Source of the DNA: Lachnospiraceae bacterium C10 | GTDB taxonomy: Bacteria > Bacillota > Clostridia > Lachnospirales > Lachnospiraceae | Reading direction: 5' to 3' | Assembly (NCBI GenBank): GCA_900100095.1 | Contig: FMTN01000016.1 | Coordinates: 41,617-105,616, forward strand | DNA length: 64,000 bases | Shown: positions 51,370-60,768 of the stretch, in pieces | Numbering within the stretch: the stretch's first letter is position 1 | How the letters are laid out: each line of letters begins with the position of its first letter | The notes under the pieces: model-generated | What the model was told of the DNA's origin: nothing | Database searches by the model: none | Seen by the model: the letters and a program-made list of their open reading frames with translations, nothing else | Program-made: the position numbers and the translations under genes

Positions 51370-51410
51370 GGTTCTATACAAAGTTTCGGCTTTGTGTAGA
51401 ACCTTTTTTT
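51370..51410 (+). terminator. Terminator after aspS
   Basis: GGTTCTATACAAAG-TTTCGG-CTTTGTGTAGAACC then T7. Confidence 0.92.
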
Positions 51411-51498
51411 GTAAAAAGGATACAAAATAGATGAGCTGTCTGATAATATAGGTGTAAGATGGATTTTTAACCGGCAGTATATGCATGGGGGCAGTGAT

Positions 51499-53415
51499 AT
51501 GACAAAGGCTTACTGTTTTACAGAAAAGGAAGAGGAAGCATTACGGAAATTTCCGGCTTTGCTTGCCGTTTTTGAGAACGTAAATGGAAAAGAAGAACTG
51601 TTGCTCGCAAGTGATGAACTGTTATCGGTTCTTGGACGTAAGAGAGAGGATGAAGTTAAAACCTTCTCGAATGGAATGAAACTGACCTTTCACTGGAAGG
51701 ACGGGGAAGGGAAGAAGCTGGTTTTATCCGGAAAGTCGATTGAACAGGAAAGAGGAGGCCATATCCTTTTTTTTATAACCTATGTGGATGAAACGGCTCT
51801 GTACCAGGAGATCCAAAGCGGAAAAAAGGGAGAGGAGAGGCGAAACAACATGCTGGAGAAAGTGTTGAACACGACCCAGGCATGCTTGTTCTGGAAAGGA
51901 CTTGACCGTCGCTTCATCGGTGTGAATCAGGCCTTTTTGGATGCTTATGGATTCGAGTCTGCAGAGGATGTGATCGGGAAGACGGATGAGGATATGAGCT
52001 GGCATCCGAATCCGGGAGAGTTTCAGGAGGCGGAGCGGCGCGTGCTGGCAGGAGAGACCACCGAGCTTGCCCATACGAAGAATATGATCCGGGGAAGAGA
52101 GCGGGATATTGTCGCCAGCAAAGCCCCGTTCTATGATGAAAAGGGGAATGTGGCCGGCCTCGTAGGGTCTTTTCTGGATGTGACAGAACTATACGAGGAG
52201 AAGAGTCGCAATGCAGCGCTGAATCGTGAATTGCAGAATGCTCTGGAGGATTCCCGCCATGCCAATAATCTTTTGAGCCAGTTTGTGTCAAGGGCATCCC
52301 ATGAGATCCGGACACCGATGAATGCCATCATCGGTCTTTCGGAGATTGCCCTTGAGAAGAATGATCCGGAGGTTTCCATCGACTACCTTCGCAAGATTGC
52401 TTCTTCCGGTCATTATCTGCTGAGTATTATCAATGACATTCTCGATATTAATAAAATCGAGGCCGGTAATATGGTGCTGGTGGAGCGGCCGGCGAATCTT
52501 GGGGAACTGCTTGAGGGTGTTGATGTTATCATGGCGCCTCAGATCAGTGCCAAGGAGATCACCTACATCTGTGACCTGGATGGAATCCCGGATGCCTGGC
52601 TGATCTGCGACCGGCAGAGAATTCAGCAGATTCTGATCAATATTTTGTCCAATGCGGTGAAGTTCACCGAGTGTCATGGAAGAATTAAATTCTCCGGAAA
52701 GCTGACGGACGTGGCGGACGGATGTATCCTTTCCTTCCAAATCTCGGATAACGGATGCGGAATGAGCGAGGAATTCATTGCAAGAATTTTTGAGCCGTTC
52801 TCACAGGAAAACCGTGATCCGGCGAAGTACGGAGCCGGAACCGGCCTTGGAATGACGATTTCCCGTCGGTTTGCCCAGATGATGCATGGTGATATTACCG
52901 TCGTGAGCAAAGAGGGAGAAGGCAGTACCTTTACCGTTACGATTCATGCCAAACGGTGTAAGCCGGAACGGCAGAAGGCCAAAGAGGTGCAGACGGTTGA
53001 AAGTGGAAACGGCGGACTTCAGGGTAAGAGAATCCTTGTGGCAGAGGATAACGCCATCAACGCAGAGGTCGTTCAGATGATTTTGATGATGAATGGAATG
53101 GCGTGCGATCTGGCAAAAAACGGAAGAGATGCGGTGGAAATTTTTGCCTCCGCCCAGCTTCATACCTACGATGCCATTCTGATGGATATTCAAATGCCTG
53201 TTATGGGAGGCTTTGAAGCAACGCAACGCATCCGGCATCTTGGAAGAGCAGATGCGAAGACGATTCCAATCATTGCATTATCGGCAGATGCTTTTGCTTC
53301 AACCCAGAGGCATGCGGAAGAGAATGGAATGGATGGCTTTATCAGCAAACCGATTGACCGGAAATTATTAATACGTAGTCTTGAAGAGTTGATTCTGGAG
53401 GGCAAGGAAATATGA
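51499..53415 (+). CDS. Hybrid sensor histidine kinase (PAS - HisKA - HATPase - REC)
   Basis: A 638-residue protein. No membrane segment is visible, so it is cytoplasmic. PAS domain at residues about 120-235 (ACLFWKGLDRRFIGVNQAFL, SKAPFYDEKGNVAGLVGSFL). Phosphoacceptor His in FVSRASHEIRTPMNAIIGLS (about 267), N box LINILSNAVKF, G1 DNGCGM, F box FEPFSQENRD, G2 GTGLGM. Receiver domain from RILVAEDNAINAEVVQMILM with phospho-Asp in DAILMDIQMPVMGG (about 561). ATG 51499 follows GGGGGCAG. The next gene is a stand-alone HPt protein overlapping by 4 bases, making a phosphorelay. Confidence 0.93.
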   Translation: MTKAYCFTEKEEEALRKFPALLAVFENVNGKEELLLASDELLSVLGRKREDEVKTFSNGMKLTFHWKDGEGKKLVLSGKSIEQERGGHILFFITYVDETALYQEIQSGKKGEERRNNMLEKVLNTTQACLFWKGLDRRFIGVNQAFLDAYGFESAEDVIGKTDEDMSWHPNPGEFQEAERRVLAGETTELAHTKNMIRGRERDIVASKAPFYDEKGNVAGLVGSFLDVTELYEEKSRNAALNRELQNALEDSRHANNLLSQFVSRASHEIRTPMNAIIGLSEIALEKNDPEVSIDYLRKIASSGHYLLSIINDILDINKIEAGNMVLVERPANLGELLEGVDVIMAPQISAKEITYICDLDGIPDAWLICDRQRIQQILINILSNAVKFTECHGRIKFSGKLTDVADGCILSFQISDNGCGMSEEFIARIFEPFSQENRDPAKYGAGTGLGMTISRRFAQMMHGDITVVSKEGEGSTFTVTIHAKRCKPERQKAKEVQTVESGNGGLQGKRILVAEDNAINAEVVQMILMMNGMACDLAKNGRDAVEIFASAQLHTYDAILMDIQMPVMGGFEATQRIRHLGRADAKTIPIIALSADAFASTQRHAEENGMDGFISKPIDRKLLIRSLEELILEGKEI

Positions 53416-53774
53416 CATTACGTGAATTTTATGACAAGAACGGCAGCCTGGATTCTATGATGGCGACCATTCCTTCGGAGGCGGCGATACTAAGGCTTCT
53501 TGGAATGCTGACAAAGGATGAGACACTGGAAGAGTTAAAGAACGCGGTAGAAGCAAACGATGCACCGCTGGCCTTCCGTGCCGCTCACACCTTGAAGGGA
53601 ACTTTGATGAATCTTCAGATCACAGGGGTACAAAAAAAGGCTTCCGATGTAACAGAAGCCTTACGCAATGCTTCAAGTGTGGATGAGGCAGCGATGCTGC
53701 TTCCAATCCTTGAAGAAGACTATCATGATATGATGGAAGATCTTAAAGAATTACTTGCATCCTCAGCGGGCTAA
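53412..53774 (+). CDS. HPt phosphotransfer protein
   Basis: A 120-residue four-helix protein with the HPt motif FRAAHTLKGTLMNLQITGVQ (phospho-His about residue 58). It starts in the kinase stop (ATGA) and would accept the phosphoryl group from its receiver domain. The final output regulator is not in the window. It runs 12 bases into the 3' end of the convergent flavin reductase gene. Confidence 0.88.
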   Translation: MTLREFYDKNGSLDSMMATIPSEAAILRLLGMLTKDETLEELKNAVEANDAPLAFRAAHTLKGTLMNLQITGVQKKASDVTEALRNASSVDEAAMLLPILEEDYHDMMEDLKELLASSAG

Positions 53775-54284
53775 GAGTTCTGTGATCTCACCGATGTATA
53801 CCGTGTGATTGTTACCTTCGTTGGCGCCGGAATACCACTGGGAGCGGATATCCTCAGGAAGCTCTTCGGTATTGAGCGAGAAATGAGCAATCTGCTTACA
53901 TTTAATAACGGTAATTCCTTCATCGATATATGGAATATCATCTTCTGTATGGAGATGAAGGCCGGCCGCCTTAATTTTATCTTCACTACGCCCTGAAGCT
54001 ACCCCAAGGTACTTTAGGGCACTTTTTTTGGAATGGTCGGAAGGGTCAAAGAACGTCAGGGAAAAATTACTTCCCGCATCCAGAAGTTCCTTGGTATAAC
54101 GACTGTCTCGGATATAGACGGATACAACATTCTTACCCCATAACACGCCGACGCCACCCCAGCTTACGGTCATGGCATTGGTCTTGCCGTCGATGGATGT
54201 GGTGAGTGCAGCCCAGTCCTGTCCGATGAGGTTGAAAGGGTTGAATTCTGTTTCGCTGATTTCTAATGGTTGAAATGTATGCAT
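53763..54284 (-). CDS. Flavin reductase family protein
   Basis: A 173-residue FMN-binding split-barrel protein: PFNLIGQDWAALTTSIDGKT then NAMTVSWGGVGVLWGKNVVS and VYIRDSRYTKELLDAGSNFS. It matches short flavoredoxin/flavin reductase-like proteins (DUF447/FlaRed). Electron donor and partner unknown. RBS AGGAGGTATT upstream on the minus strand. Converges with the HPt gene, 3' ends overlapping by 12 bases. Confidence 0.85.
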   Translation of the reverse strand: MHTFQPLEISETEFNPFNLIGQDWAALTTSIDGKTNAMTVSWGGVGVLWGKNVVSVYIRDSRYTKELLDAGSNFSLTFFDPSDHSKKSALKYLGVASGRSEDKIKAAGLHLHTEDDIPYIDEGITVIKCKQIAHFSLNTEELPEDIRSQWYSGANEGNNHTVYIGEITELLAR

Positions 54285-54417
54285 ATGATGAATACCTCCT
54301 ATAGCTAAGCCCCCCTCAATTAAATGTTAAATAATAAATAATTATACGGTATATTGTCGGAAAACACAACAAAGGGGCGAAAAGTCACCTTCAAAAGTCT
54401 GTATAAGGAGCCCTGCC

Positions 54418-54446
54418 TTGACACATTGATTTAAAAGGAAGATAAT
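54418..54446 (+). promoter_or_regulatory. Promoter of ilvE
   Basis: TTGACA (54418-54423), 17-bp spacer, GATAAT (54441-54446). The leader is about 45 bases, too short for a T-box. Confidence 0.7.
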
Positions 54447-54496
54447 GAAATCTGTTGGAAAAGAACACAAGATTACGAGTAATGGAGGCAGTTCTT

Positions 54497-55561
54497 ATGG
54501 AAATCAGATTTGAGAAAAGGGAGCAGCTAAAGGAGAAGCCGGATCAGAAGCATCTGGCATTTGGTAAGTATATGACAGACTATATGTTTGTCTGCGACTG
54601 GCATGAAGGTCAGGGATGGCATGATGCAAGAATCGTGCCGGAAGGACCGATTCCAATGGAGCCTAGCTGCATGACACTTCACTATGCACAGGAGACATTT
54701 GAGGGTTTGAAGGCATACCGCAGAGAAGACGGTAAGATTCAGCTGTTTCGACCGGAGATGAATGCAAAGCGTATGCAGAATTCCAACGAGCGTCTTTGCA
54801 TGCCGAAGTTCCCGGTAGAGGATTTTGTTCAGGCAATTCGTGAACTGGTTAAGATCGAGGAGAATTGGGTTCCGACTGAGCCGGATACTTCTCTTTACAT
54901 TCGTCCGTTCTGTTTTGCAACGGAGGCATCTCTTGGAGTTCATCAGGCAGTTGCTTATAAATTTGTTATCATCTGTTGCCCGGTAGGAGCATATTATGCA
55001 ACCGGTCTTAACCCTGTTAAGATTATGGTGGAAGATGAGCTGGTTCGTGCTGTAAGAGGCGGTACAGGATTTACCAAGTGCGGCGGTAACTACGCAGCAT
55101 CCATTCTCGGACAGGTAAAGGCTGAGAAGCTTGGGTATGATCAGGTTCTGTGGCTTGACGGTGAGACAAGAACCTATGTTGAGGAAGTTGGCTCTATGAA
55201 CATCATGTTCAAGATCAACGGAGAAATCTACACAGCGCCGATTGAGGGCACGGTTCTTCCTGGAGTTACACGTGATTCCATGATTACTCTGCTTCGCGAC
55301 TGGGGCTATAAGGTAAATGAAACACATCTGGCTGTAACCGATCTGATGAAGGCTGGTCATGACGGCAGCCTCGAAGAGGTATTTGGAACAGGTACAGCTG
55401 CAGTTATCTCTCCGGTTGGAGAACTTCGTTACAAGGATGATGTTGTTTCCATTAATGATGAGAAGACCGGTGAATTGACACAGAAGCTTTATGATACCCT
55501 GACCGGTATTCAGTGGGGCAGACTGGAAGACAAGTTCGGATGGACACAGGTCATTGATTAA
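54497..55561 (+). CDS. ilvE: Branched-chain amino acid aminotransferase
   Basis: A 354-residue PLP class IV enzyme: MEIRFEKREQLKEKPDQKHL start, MTLHYAQETFEGLKAYRRED, LYIRPFCFATEASLGVHQAV, PLP lysine in GTGFTKCGGNYAASILGQVK (about residue 193), EEVGSMNIMF and GTVLPGVTRDSMITLLRDWG. It makes or breaks down Leu, Ile and Val with 2-oxoglutarate. ATG 54497 has GGAGG 8 bases upstream; an in-frame start at 54455 lies near the promoter with no RBS. Confidence 0.95.
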   Translation: MEIRFEKREQLKEKPDQKHLAFGKYMTDYMFVCDWHEGQGWHDARIVPEGPIPMEPSCMTLHYAQETFEGLKAYRREDGKIQLFRPEMNAKRMQNSNERLCMPKFPVEDFVQAIRELVKIEENWVPTEPDTSLYIRPFCFATEASLGVHQAVAYKFVIICCPVGAYYATGLNPVKIMVEDELVRAVRGGTGFTKCGGNYAASILGQVKAEKLGYDQVLWLDGETRTYVEEVGSMNIMFKINGEIYTAPIEGTVLPGVTRDSMITLLRDWGYKVNETHLAVTDLMKAGHDGSLEEVFGTGTAAVISPVGELRYKDDVVSINDEKTGELTQKLYDTLTGIQWGRLEDKFGWTQVID

Positions 55562-55585
55562 GCATCGTTAAAGAAGAATAAAAGA

Positions 55586-55768
55586 ACCGTTAAAGAACGG
55601 TAGGAAGACGTCGGGTTTACTCTTGTGGTAGGCCCGGCGTTTTTGTATAACACCGAAAGGCTTTGCCTTGAGGTGGTATAAAAATGGGTACTAAAAAACC
55701 TCCGGAGGGGGCCGGAGGTAGTTTTTAGAATGAAAAAGCACCCAAGTTCGCGACCGGGTGTTTTTCAA
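55586..55768 (+). terminator. Row of terminator hairpins after ilvE
   Basis: ACCGTT-AAAG-AACGGT (55586-55602); GACGTCGGGTTTAC/GTGGTAGGCCCGGCGT plus T (55607-55644); CTAAAAAACCTCCGG/CCGGAGGTAGTTTTTAG (55691-55727); GAAAAAGCACCC/GGGTGTTTTTC (55732-55766). The rest of the 434-base gap to 55,996 shows no gene. Confidence 0.75.
55651..55675 (-). repeat. Palindromic module CACCGAAAGGC-TTT-GCCTTGAGGTG
   Basis: Exact reverse complement of 23636-23660. It follows the terminator tail TTTTTGTATAACA, as does the module after the efp terminator. Confidence 0.7.
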
Positions 55769-55995
55769 AAAGGGGGGTTATAAAAATATAAAAGGGGAAA
55801 TGACTTAAGGAACTTTGAAAGGGGGTTAATTCCTTAGGTCTCCTATAGTATACGGCGATTTACCCCTCTGTGCAATATACAAACCGACAGAATAAACAAA
55901 GTGCGAGCGCAGAATTTGTGCAATGTGCACAAATAAAGGGCAAAAACCGGGCAGATGGTACTTTTTGAAAGGGAAATAAGGTAAAATGTCTGTGT

Positions 55996-57564
55996 ATGTC
56001 TACATTAGAAAATTTATATGAGAACTTAATAAAAAGAGAAGATCTTCGCCAGAGCGTTTCAGGCCTTCGTCAGGTTTTGAAGGAGTCTAAAGAGCTTGAA
56101 GAGACGGGAGCTTTAAGCAGGGAAAATGCGGCAAACCAATTATACGGAATGCTTGAAAAGGATGGCGGAATCGATCGGATCCTTGAGATTTTATCCGATG
56201 AGGATGCGAAGACGAGGAAGAATGCAGCCCTTTTACTGGGGGAAATGTCTGAGGCTATGACGGAAGAGGATATTGCCATTTGTATTCAGAAACTGTTCGC
56301 CTGCTACGGATCGGAGCTCACACGTTTTGTTTTACCGGCGTATCTGACCGGACTTGAATATTTGACGAAGCGGGTGCCTCTTTCCGAGGAGATGCATCGG
56401 ATTTTGTCAGAGAGATTGGATGTCATTGATGCAATGGGAGATATTCCTGCCCAGGAACGAAAGCATATCTTAGCTGAACGAAAAGCGCTTGGTGGTGTTC
56501 TTTCATCGAAAGAGGAGGAGATAAAGGTTTCCTTCCAAATGCCGGGAGATGATTTCGATGTTCTTTTATCAGCAGATGTATCTGACCGGGAGCTTTTGCT
56601 TGAACAGGTCAAGCGGGAGACGGATGCTGCAAAGATGCTTCCATTCGGTATCCTGGTTTCCGGTAAGGCGAGAGACCGGATTATGAAGGTCGGCCTGTAT
56701 GAGTATATGATGTATCGCATTATGCCGAGTCGTCAGATGCCGTTTGGTGCAGATCGGCTGAAGGATGCACTGGAACGTTCCAATTTCGGTAAATTCATCC
56801 ATGACTGCTATGGAAAGGATGCGAAGCTTTCTTTTCGTATTTTCCTTCACGCACCATACGAGGATAAGAAGAGAGCGGCTGTGATCAAGAAGCTGGAAGC
56901 TGAATTTGAGTTTTATGGAAGCGGAAGGCTGAAAGCGAAGAAGAAGGAAGTGGATCTTCATCTACATCTTTTCCTGCAAAAGAGCGGGAATATGGGATTG
57001 TTTGTCCGTCCGCTTGCTCAGGCGGATGACCGTTTTGCTTACCGGACAGAGGAACTTGATACATCAATGGCGCCGCGTAAGGCGGTTAAGATGGTAAGTC
57101 TTTTGTCATCGGAGCTGCTGCCGGATGCAAGAGTTATTGATCCTTTTGCAGGAACGGGAACACTTTTGATTGAACGGGAAAAGGCGAAAAAGACAAAGGA
57201 AATGTACGCCCTCGATACCTTCGGCGATGCAGTGATACTGGGACGCAAGGCGGCAGAGGCAGCGAATGTCCGGATTCTTTATGTACACAGAGACGCCATG
57301 TCTTTTACAGATGATAAGCCTTTTACAGAAATTATTTCGGAATTACCGGATCTCTTCCATAAAGACGCAGAAGAAAAGGGGCATTTCTTCCGTGAGCTTG
57401 GAGAGATTACACAACGCCTGTTAGCAAGTGGCGGGGTAGCTTTTTACCTGACCTCGGAGGGGAATGCCATTAAGTCCATGATTCGTCGTGAGGATGGTCT
57501 TTCTTTTGACCGGGAAATTATCTTTGATAAGACCAGGAGTATTTATATCCTTCGGAAGAAGTAG
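55996..57564 (+). CDS. HEAT-like - RNA methyltransferase-like protein (UPF0020/Trm11 type)
   Basis: A 522-residue protein. The N-terminal 150 residues look like a helical HEAT-type region (RILEILSDEDAKTRKNAALL then LGEMSEAM). The C-terminal part has the SAM-binding motif VIDPFAGTGTLLIEREKAKK (about residue 380) and LHLFLQKSGNMGLFVRPLAQ. In UPF0020/Trm11 methyltransferases catalysis needs an N/D-P-P-Y motif after the SAM loop; at that place I read IISELPDLFHKD, so the motif is missing. It may be a binding protein or act by another mechanism. The GGDEF-EAL gene follows by 20 bases. Confidence 0.65.
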   Translation: MSTLENLYENLIKREDLRQSVSGLRQVLKESKELEETGALSRENAANQLYGMLEKDGGIDRILEILSDEDAKTRKNAALLLGEMSEAMTEEDIAICIQKLFACYGSELTRFVLPAYLTGLEYLTKRVPLSEEMHRILSERLDVIDAMGDIPAQERKHILAERKALGGVLSSKEEEIKVSFQMPGDDFDVLLSADVSDRELLLEQVKRETDAAKMLPFGILVSGKARDRIMKVGLYEYMMYRIMPSRQMPFGADRLKDALERSNFGKFIHDCYGKDAKLSFRIFLHAPYEDKKRAAVIKKLEAEFEFYGSGRLKAKKKEVDLHLHLFLQKSGNMGLFVRPLAQADDRFAYRTEELDTSMAPRKAVKMVSLLSSELLPDARVIDPFAGTGTLLIEREKAKKTKEMYALDTFGDAVILGRKAAEAANVRILYVHRDAMSFTDDKPFTEIISELPDLFHKDAEEKGHFFRELGEITQRLLASGGVAFYLTSEGNAIKSMIRREDGLSFDREIIFDKTRSIYILRKK

Positions 57565-57584
57565 ACAAGGAATGCTTAAATCAT

Positions 57585-60260
57585 ATGACTGAAACAACAA
57601 CAGAAAAGACGCAGCTTTTCGAGCAGGATCATGTGCTGTATGGTATTCTTGCATCCTTTTGCAGAATGCATCATATATATGGACAAATCTATGACTGCGA
57701 CGGCAGGCTTTGCCAGGATTTTTTTACAGACGAAGAGGTGGAGGATTATTTCAAAAGGAATATTCTACAGGATCAAGTCATGATCCTTCTGTCGGCATTT
57801 CGCGATTATGATGCCGAGAATATCATCGCCGGTCATACAAATGCGCCGCATCTTATGCTGCGTGGAGTTGCACTTCGCGGTGAATATGGTGAACTGCGCA
57901 ATATTGTCGTCTTATATGGTGTGGATGAGAAGGGAATCGAAGAGGGAGAGTGTCTTGTGGATGGGCTTGTTGCCACCGATTCGGTTGTCTTTGATGATGC
58001 CTGTGCATTTCTCGAGCAGTTTGGAATCGGCTACTATCAGCAGAAGGTGAGGTCGGATCATTTGGAGGATGACCTTGCGGCAAAGAGGGAAAAGGAAGAG
58101 ACACTTCGTGCCACCGTGCAGCGGAATGAAGTTATGACAGCTCTTTTAAAAATGCTTGAGTCCGAGAACGATTTCCAAAAAGTGGCAGAAGAAATTCTTG
58201 GGGAGACTGCGAGGTATTTAAAGGTCAGTGATGGCTTCCTTCTTCGGCTGTCAAGGCCGGATCAGTTAAAGAACGAACGGAGTGTGGATATGATCTGCGA
58301 ATATCATGATGCCACCCTGCCATCGCTTCTGTCCCGTATGAGTGACCTGCCTCAGTCATCGGTTCCTTTTTTCACAGGGAAAAGTTATACGATTGCATCG
58401 GATTCCATTATGCCGGAGGATTTTTCCTCCTTCTTCCTGTCCTATGATTTGACGGCGGGAGTTTTCCTGCCACTATATATCCGGGAAGAACTTGGGATGT
58501 ACTTCTGTCTGGCGCAGAGAAAGGATCCGAGGAAATGGTCGGTGGAGGAGATTCGTTTCTTAAACGATGTGAGAAGAATCCTGCAGACCATCCTTTCGAA
58601 GCGGATCACGAAGAATTCACTTGCTTCTTCCTATGCGGCGATTGATGCAATCCTTGAGCATACGGGATGCGGAATTGTTGTCTATGCGAATGGTCAAGAA
58701 GAGCCGCTCTACCGGAATGAAACATTCCAGAATCAGCTGGCGGATATGATGGATCGTGAGATTTTTCGGAGACAGTTTGTGACACATCCAAGGAATGAAC
58801 AGGAGAGTGGACACTTCGGTCAGCAGGAGAGGGAGTTCTATGCGGACGGTGCCGGTAAATGGTTTTCCTGCTCCAGCTGTAAAATTCACTGGGTGGATGG
58901 CCGTGATGTTTTAATGTACACCTTATACGACATTACCCAGCTGAAAAAATACCAAAAGAAGATTTTGGAACAGGCGGATCTGGATGATTTGACCGGTCTG
59001 TACAACCGCCATCGTTTCCATTCGGATTTCGAAAAATATATCCGGGATGCCATTCGGGGTGATGGGGATGGAACCCTCCTCTTCCTTGATCTGGATGATT
59101 TTAACGCATTAAATGACGGGCTTGGTCATTTGTTGGCGGATCAGTTCCTTAAAATGGCAGCGGAATCTCTCTTGAGAATCACCGATCGGGATGCGCAGTG
59201 TTATCGCATCGGAGGGGATCAGTTTGCGATTCTGATTCCGTTCTCCGGCAAGGACAAGGCCCAGGGGATTGTAAATACGGTTTTAAACCGTTTTGCGAAG
59301 CCGTGGCGGCTGGAAGATAATGATTATTACTGTACGGTTGGAATCGGTGTTGTCCAGTTTCCGAAGGACGGGGACAAGGTGGATATTCTTACACAGAGAG
59401 CGGACTATGCCCTTCATTCCGCAAAGAAAAGGGGCAAGAACCAGGCGGAATATTATTCTGCCGTTCTGTCCAGTGCACCGGTGGCAAGGCTGGATATTGA
59501 GAAGGCCATGCGCGAGGCGGTAGCAGACGACTGCAGCGAGTTTGAAATCTATTATCAGCCGGTGGTGGATATTACAAAGCCGGGACGGCCGTGCTGCGGA
59601 GCAGAGGCTCTGGTTCGATGGAATTCGAGAAAGTTTGGCTTTATGATGCCGGATAAATTCATTCCGCTGGCGGAGTACCTCGGCCTCATCGTTCCGATTG
59701 GAGAGCATGTGCTGGTGGAAGCCTGTCGTAGATGTCGTTACTGGAATGATTACGGACATCCGGAGTATAAGGTGAATGTAAACTTATCCATTGTTCAGTT
59801 GCTTCAGAACAACATCGTTTCTGTTATTGAACACACGATGGAACTGACCGGTATCAATCCGAAGAATCTGACACTGGAGATTACGGAAGGTCTTGCAATC
59901 CATGATCTGGCACGCATTTGCGGAACCCTGGAGGAGATCCGTTCCCTTGGCTGCCGTATAGCCCTGGATGATTTTGGAACAGGTTATTCCTCTTTGAATC
60001 ATTTAAAGGAGCTTCCTTTGGATGTGATTAAGATCGACAAGTGTTTCATCAACGACGTTGGACGGGACCAGTTCTCGGATGCCTTTATCAAGACGGTTTC
60101 CGATCTGGCGGATACCATCGATGTGAATGTCGTAGTGGAAGGTGTGGAAGAACCGAGACAGGAAAAGGCCTTGGATCATATGAAGATCGATATGATTCAG
60201 GGTTATTTATACGACAGACCTCTTTGCAAGGAAGACTTTGAACGTAAATACCTGAAGTGA
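57585..60260 (+). CDS. GGDEF-EAL protein, probable c-di-GMP phosphodiesterase
   Basis: An 891-residue cytoplasmic protein. A GAF/PAS-type sensory part (residues about 165-460) precedes a GGDEF domain (LDDLTGLYNRHRFHSDFEKY; active loop YRIGGDQFAILI, about 540) and an EAL domain (about 630-885). EAL residues are intact: EALVRW, NVNLSIVQL, LEITEG, LDDFGTGYSS, VIKIDK, VVVEGVEE, QGYLYDRPL. The GGDEF loop is GGDQF, with the catalytic Glu changed to Gln, so cyclase activity is doubtful and net c-di-GMP breakdown is likely. Confidence 0.9.
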   Translation: MTETTTEKTQLFEQDHVLYGILASFCRMHHIYGQIYDCDGRLCQDFFTDEEVEDYFKRNILQDQVMILLSAFRDYDAENIIAGHTNAPHLMLRGVALRGEYGELRNIVVLYGVDEKGIEEGECLVDGLVATDSVVFDDACAFLEQFGIGYYQQKVRSDHLEDDLAAKREKEETLRATVQRNEVMTALLKMLESENDFQKVAEEILGETARYLKVSDGFLLRLSRPDQLKNERSVDMICEYHDATLPSLLSRMSDLPQSSVPFFTGKSYTIASDSIMPEDFSSFFLSYDLTAGVFLPLYIREELGMYFCLAQRKDPRKWSVEEIRFLNDVRRILQTILSKRITKNSLASSYAAIDAILEHTGCGIVVYANGQEEPLYRNETFQNQLADMMDREIFRRQFVTHPRNEQESGHFGQQEREFYADGAGKWFSCSSCKIHWVDGRDVLMYTLYDITQLKKYQKKILEQADLDDLTGLYNRHRFHSDFEKYIRDAIRGDGDGTLLFLDLDDFNALNDGLGHLLADQFLKMAAESLLRITDRDAQCYRIGGDQFAILIPFSGKDKAQGIVNTVLNRFAKPWRLEDNDYYCTVGIGVVQFPKDGDKVDILTQRADYALHSAKKRGKNQAEYYSAVLSSAPVARLDIEKAMREAVADDCSEFEIYYQPVVDITKPGRPCCGAEALVRWNSRKFGFMMPDKFIPLAEYLGLIVPIGEHVLVEACRRCRYWNDYGHPEYKVNVNLSIVQLLQNNIVSVIEHTMELTGINPKNLTLEITEGLAIHDLARICGTLEEIRSLGCRIALDDFGTGYSSLNHLKELPLDVIKIDKCFINDVGRDQFSDAFIKTVSDLADTIDVNVVVEGVEEPRQEKALDHMKIDMIQGYLYDRPLCKEDFERKYLK

Positions 60261-60468
60261 TGGTTGGGAGTTTTTATCCCCATAGGACGGGAATTAAAGT
60301 TACAGTTCACACCCTAACTTGACACCATAGCATAACGATAAAATATCGCTTATTTAATAGCCTTCAAACCCAGAAAAAACCTGACTTTTTCTGGGTTTTT
60401 ACTTGCTTTTTACATCGTTATGGTATATAATATAAACATAACGATATTTTATAAGAAAGGACTTAAGT

Positions 60469-60765
60469 ATGGGCATCATCAAACAATACGACAAGCGAAC
60501 CGGGATCACCTATGTTTACGAGTCAAAGGCATACTGGGACAAAGAAAAGCATATGAGCCGTGCCAAAAGAACACTCATCGGAAAGATGGATCCCGAAACC
60601 GGCGAAATAGTTCCGACTGACGGAAGGCACCGGAAAGTGAAGGATTCTGCGGATGAGGAACCTGATTACAAAAAGCTGTATGAAAAACTTCTAAAAAAGT
60701 ACGAATCCCAGAAGGTTCTGATCGACTCACTAACGGAAGAAATAAAACAGCTTAAGGAAAAATAA
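60469..60765 (+). CDS. IS66 accessory protein
   Basis: A 98-residue basic protein: IIKQYDKRTGITYVYESKAY, WDKEKHMSRAKRTLIGKMDP, and a C-terminal coiled coil (KKLYEKLLKKYESQKVLIDS). It lies 3 bases before the transposase gene within the same inverted repeats. Proteins of this type accompany ISBst12-like IS66 members; role unknown, perhaps DNA binding or transposase assistance. Confidence 0.75.
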   Translation: MGIIKQYDKRTGITYVYESKAYWDKEKHMSRAKRTLIGKMDPETGEIVPTDGRHRKVKDSADEEPDYKKLYEKLLKKYESQKVLIDSLTEEIKQLKEK

Positions 60766-60768
60766 TCT

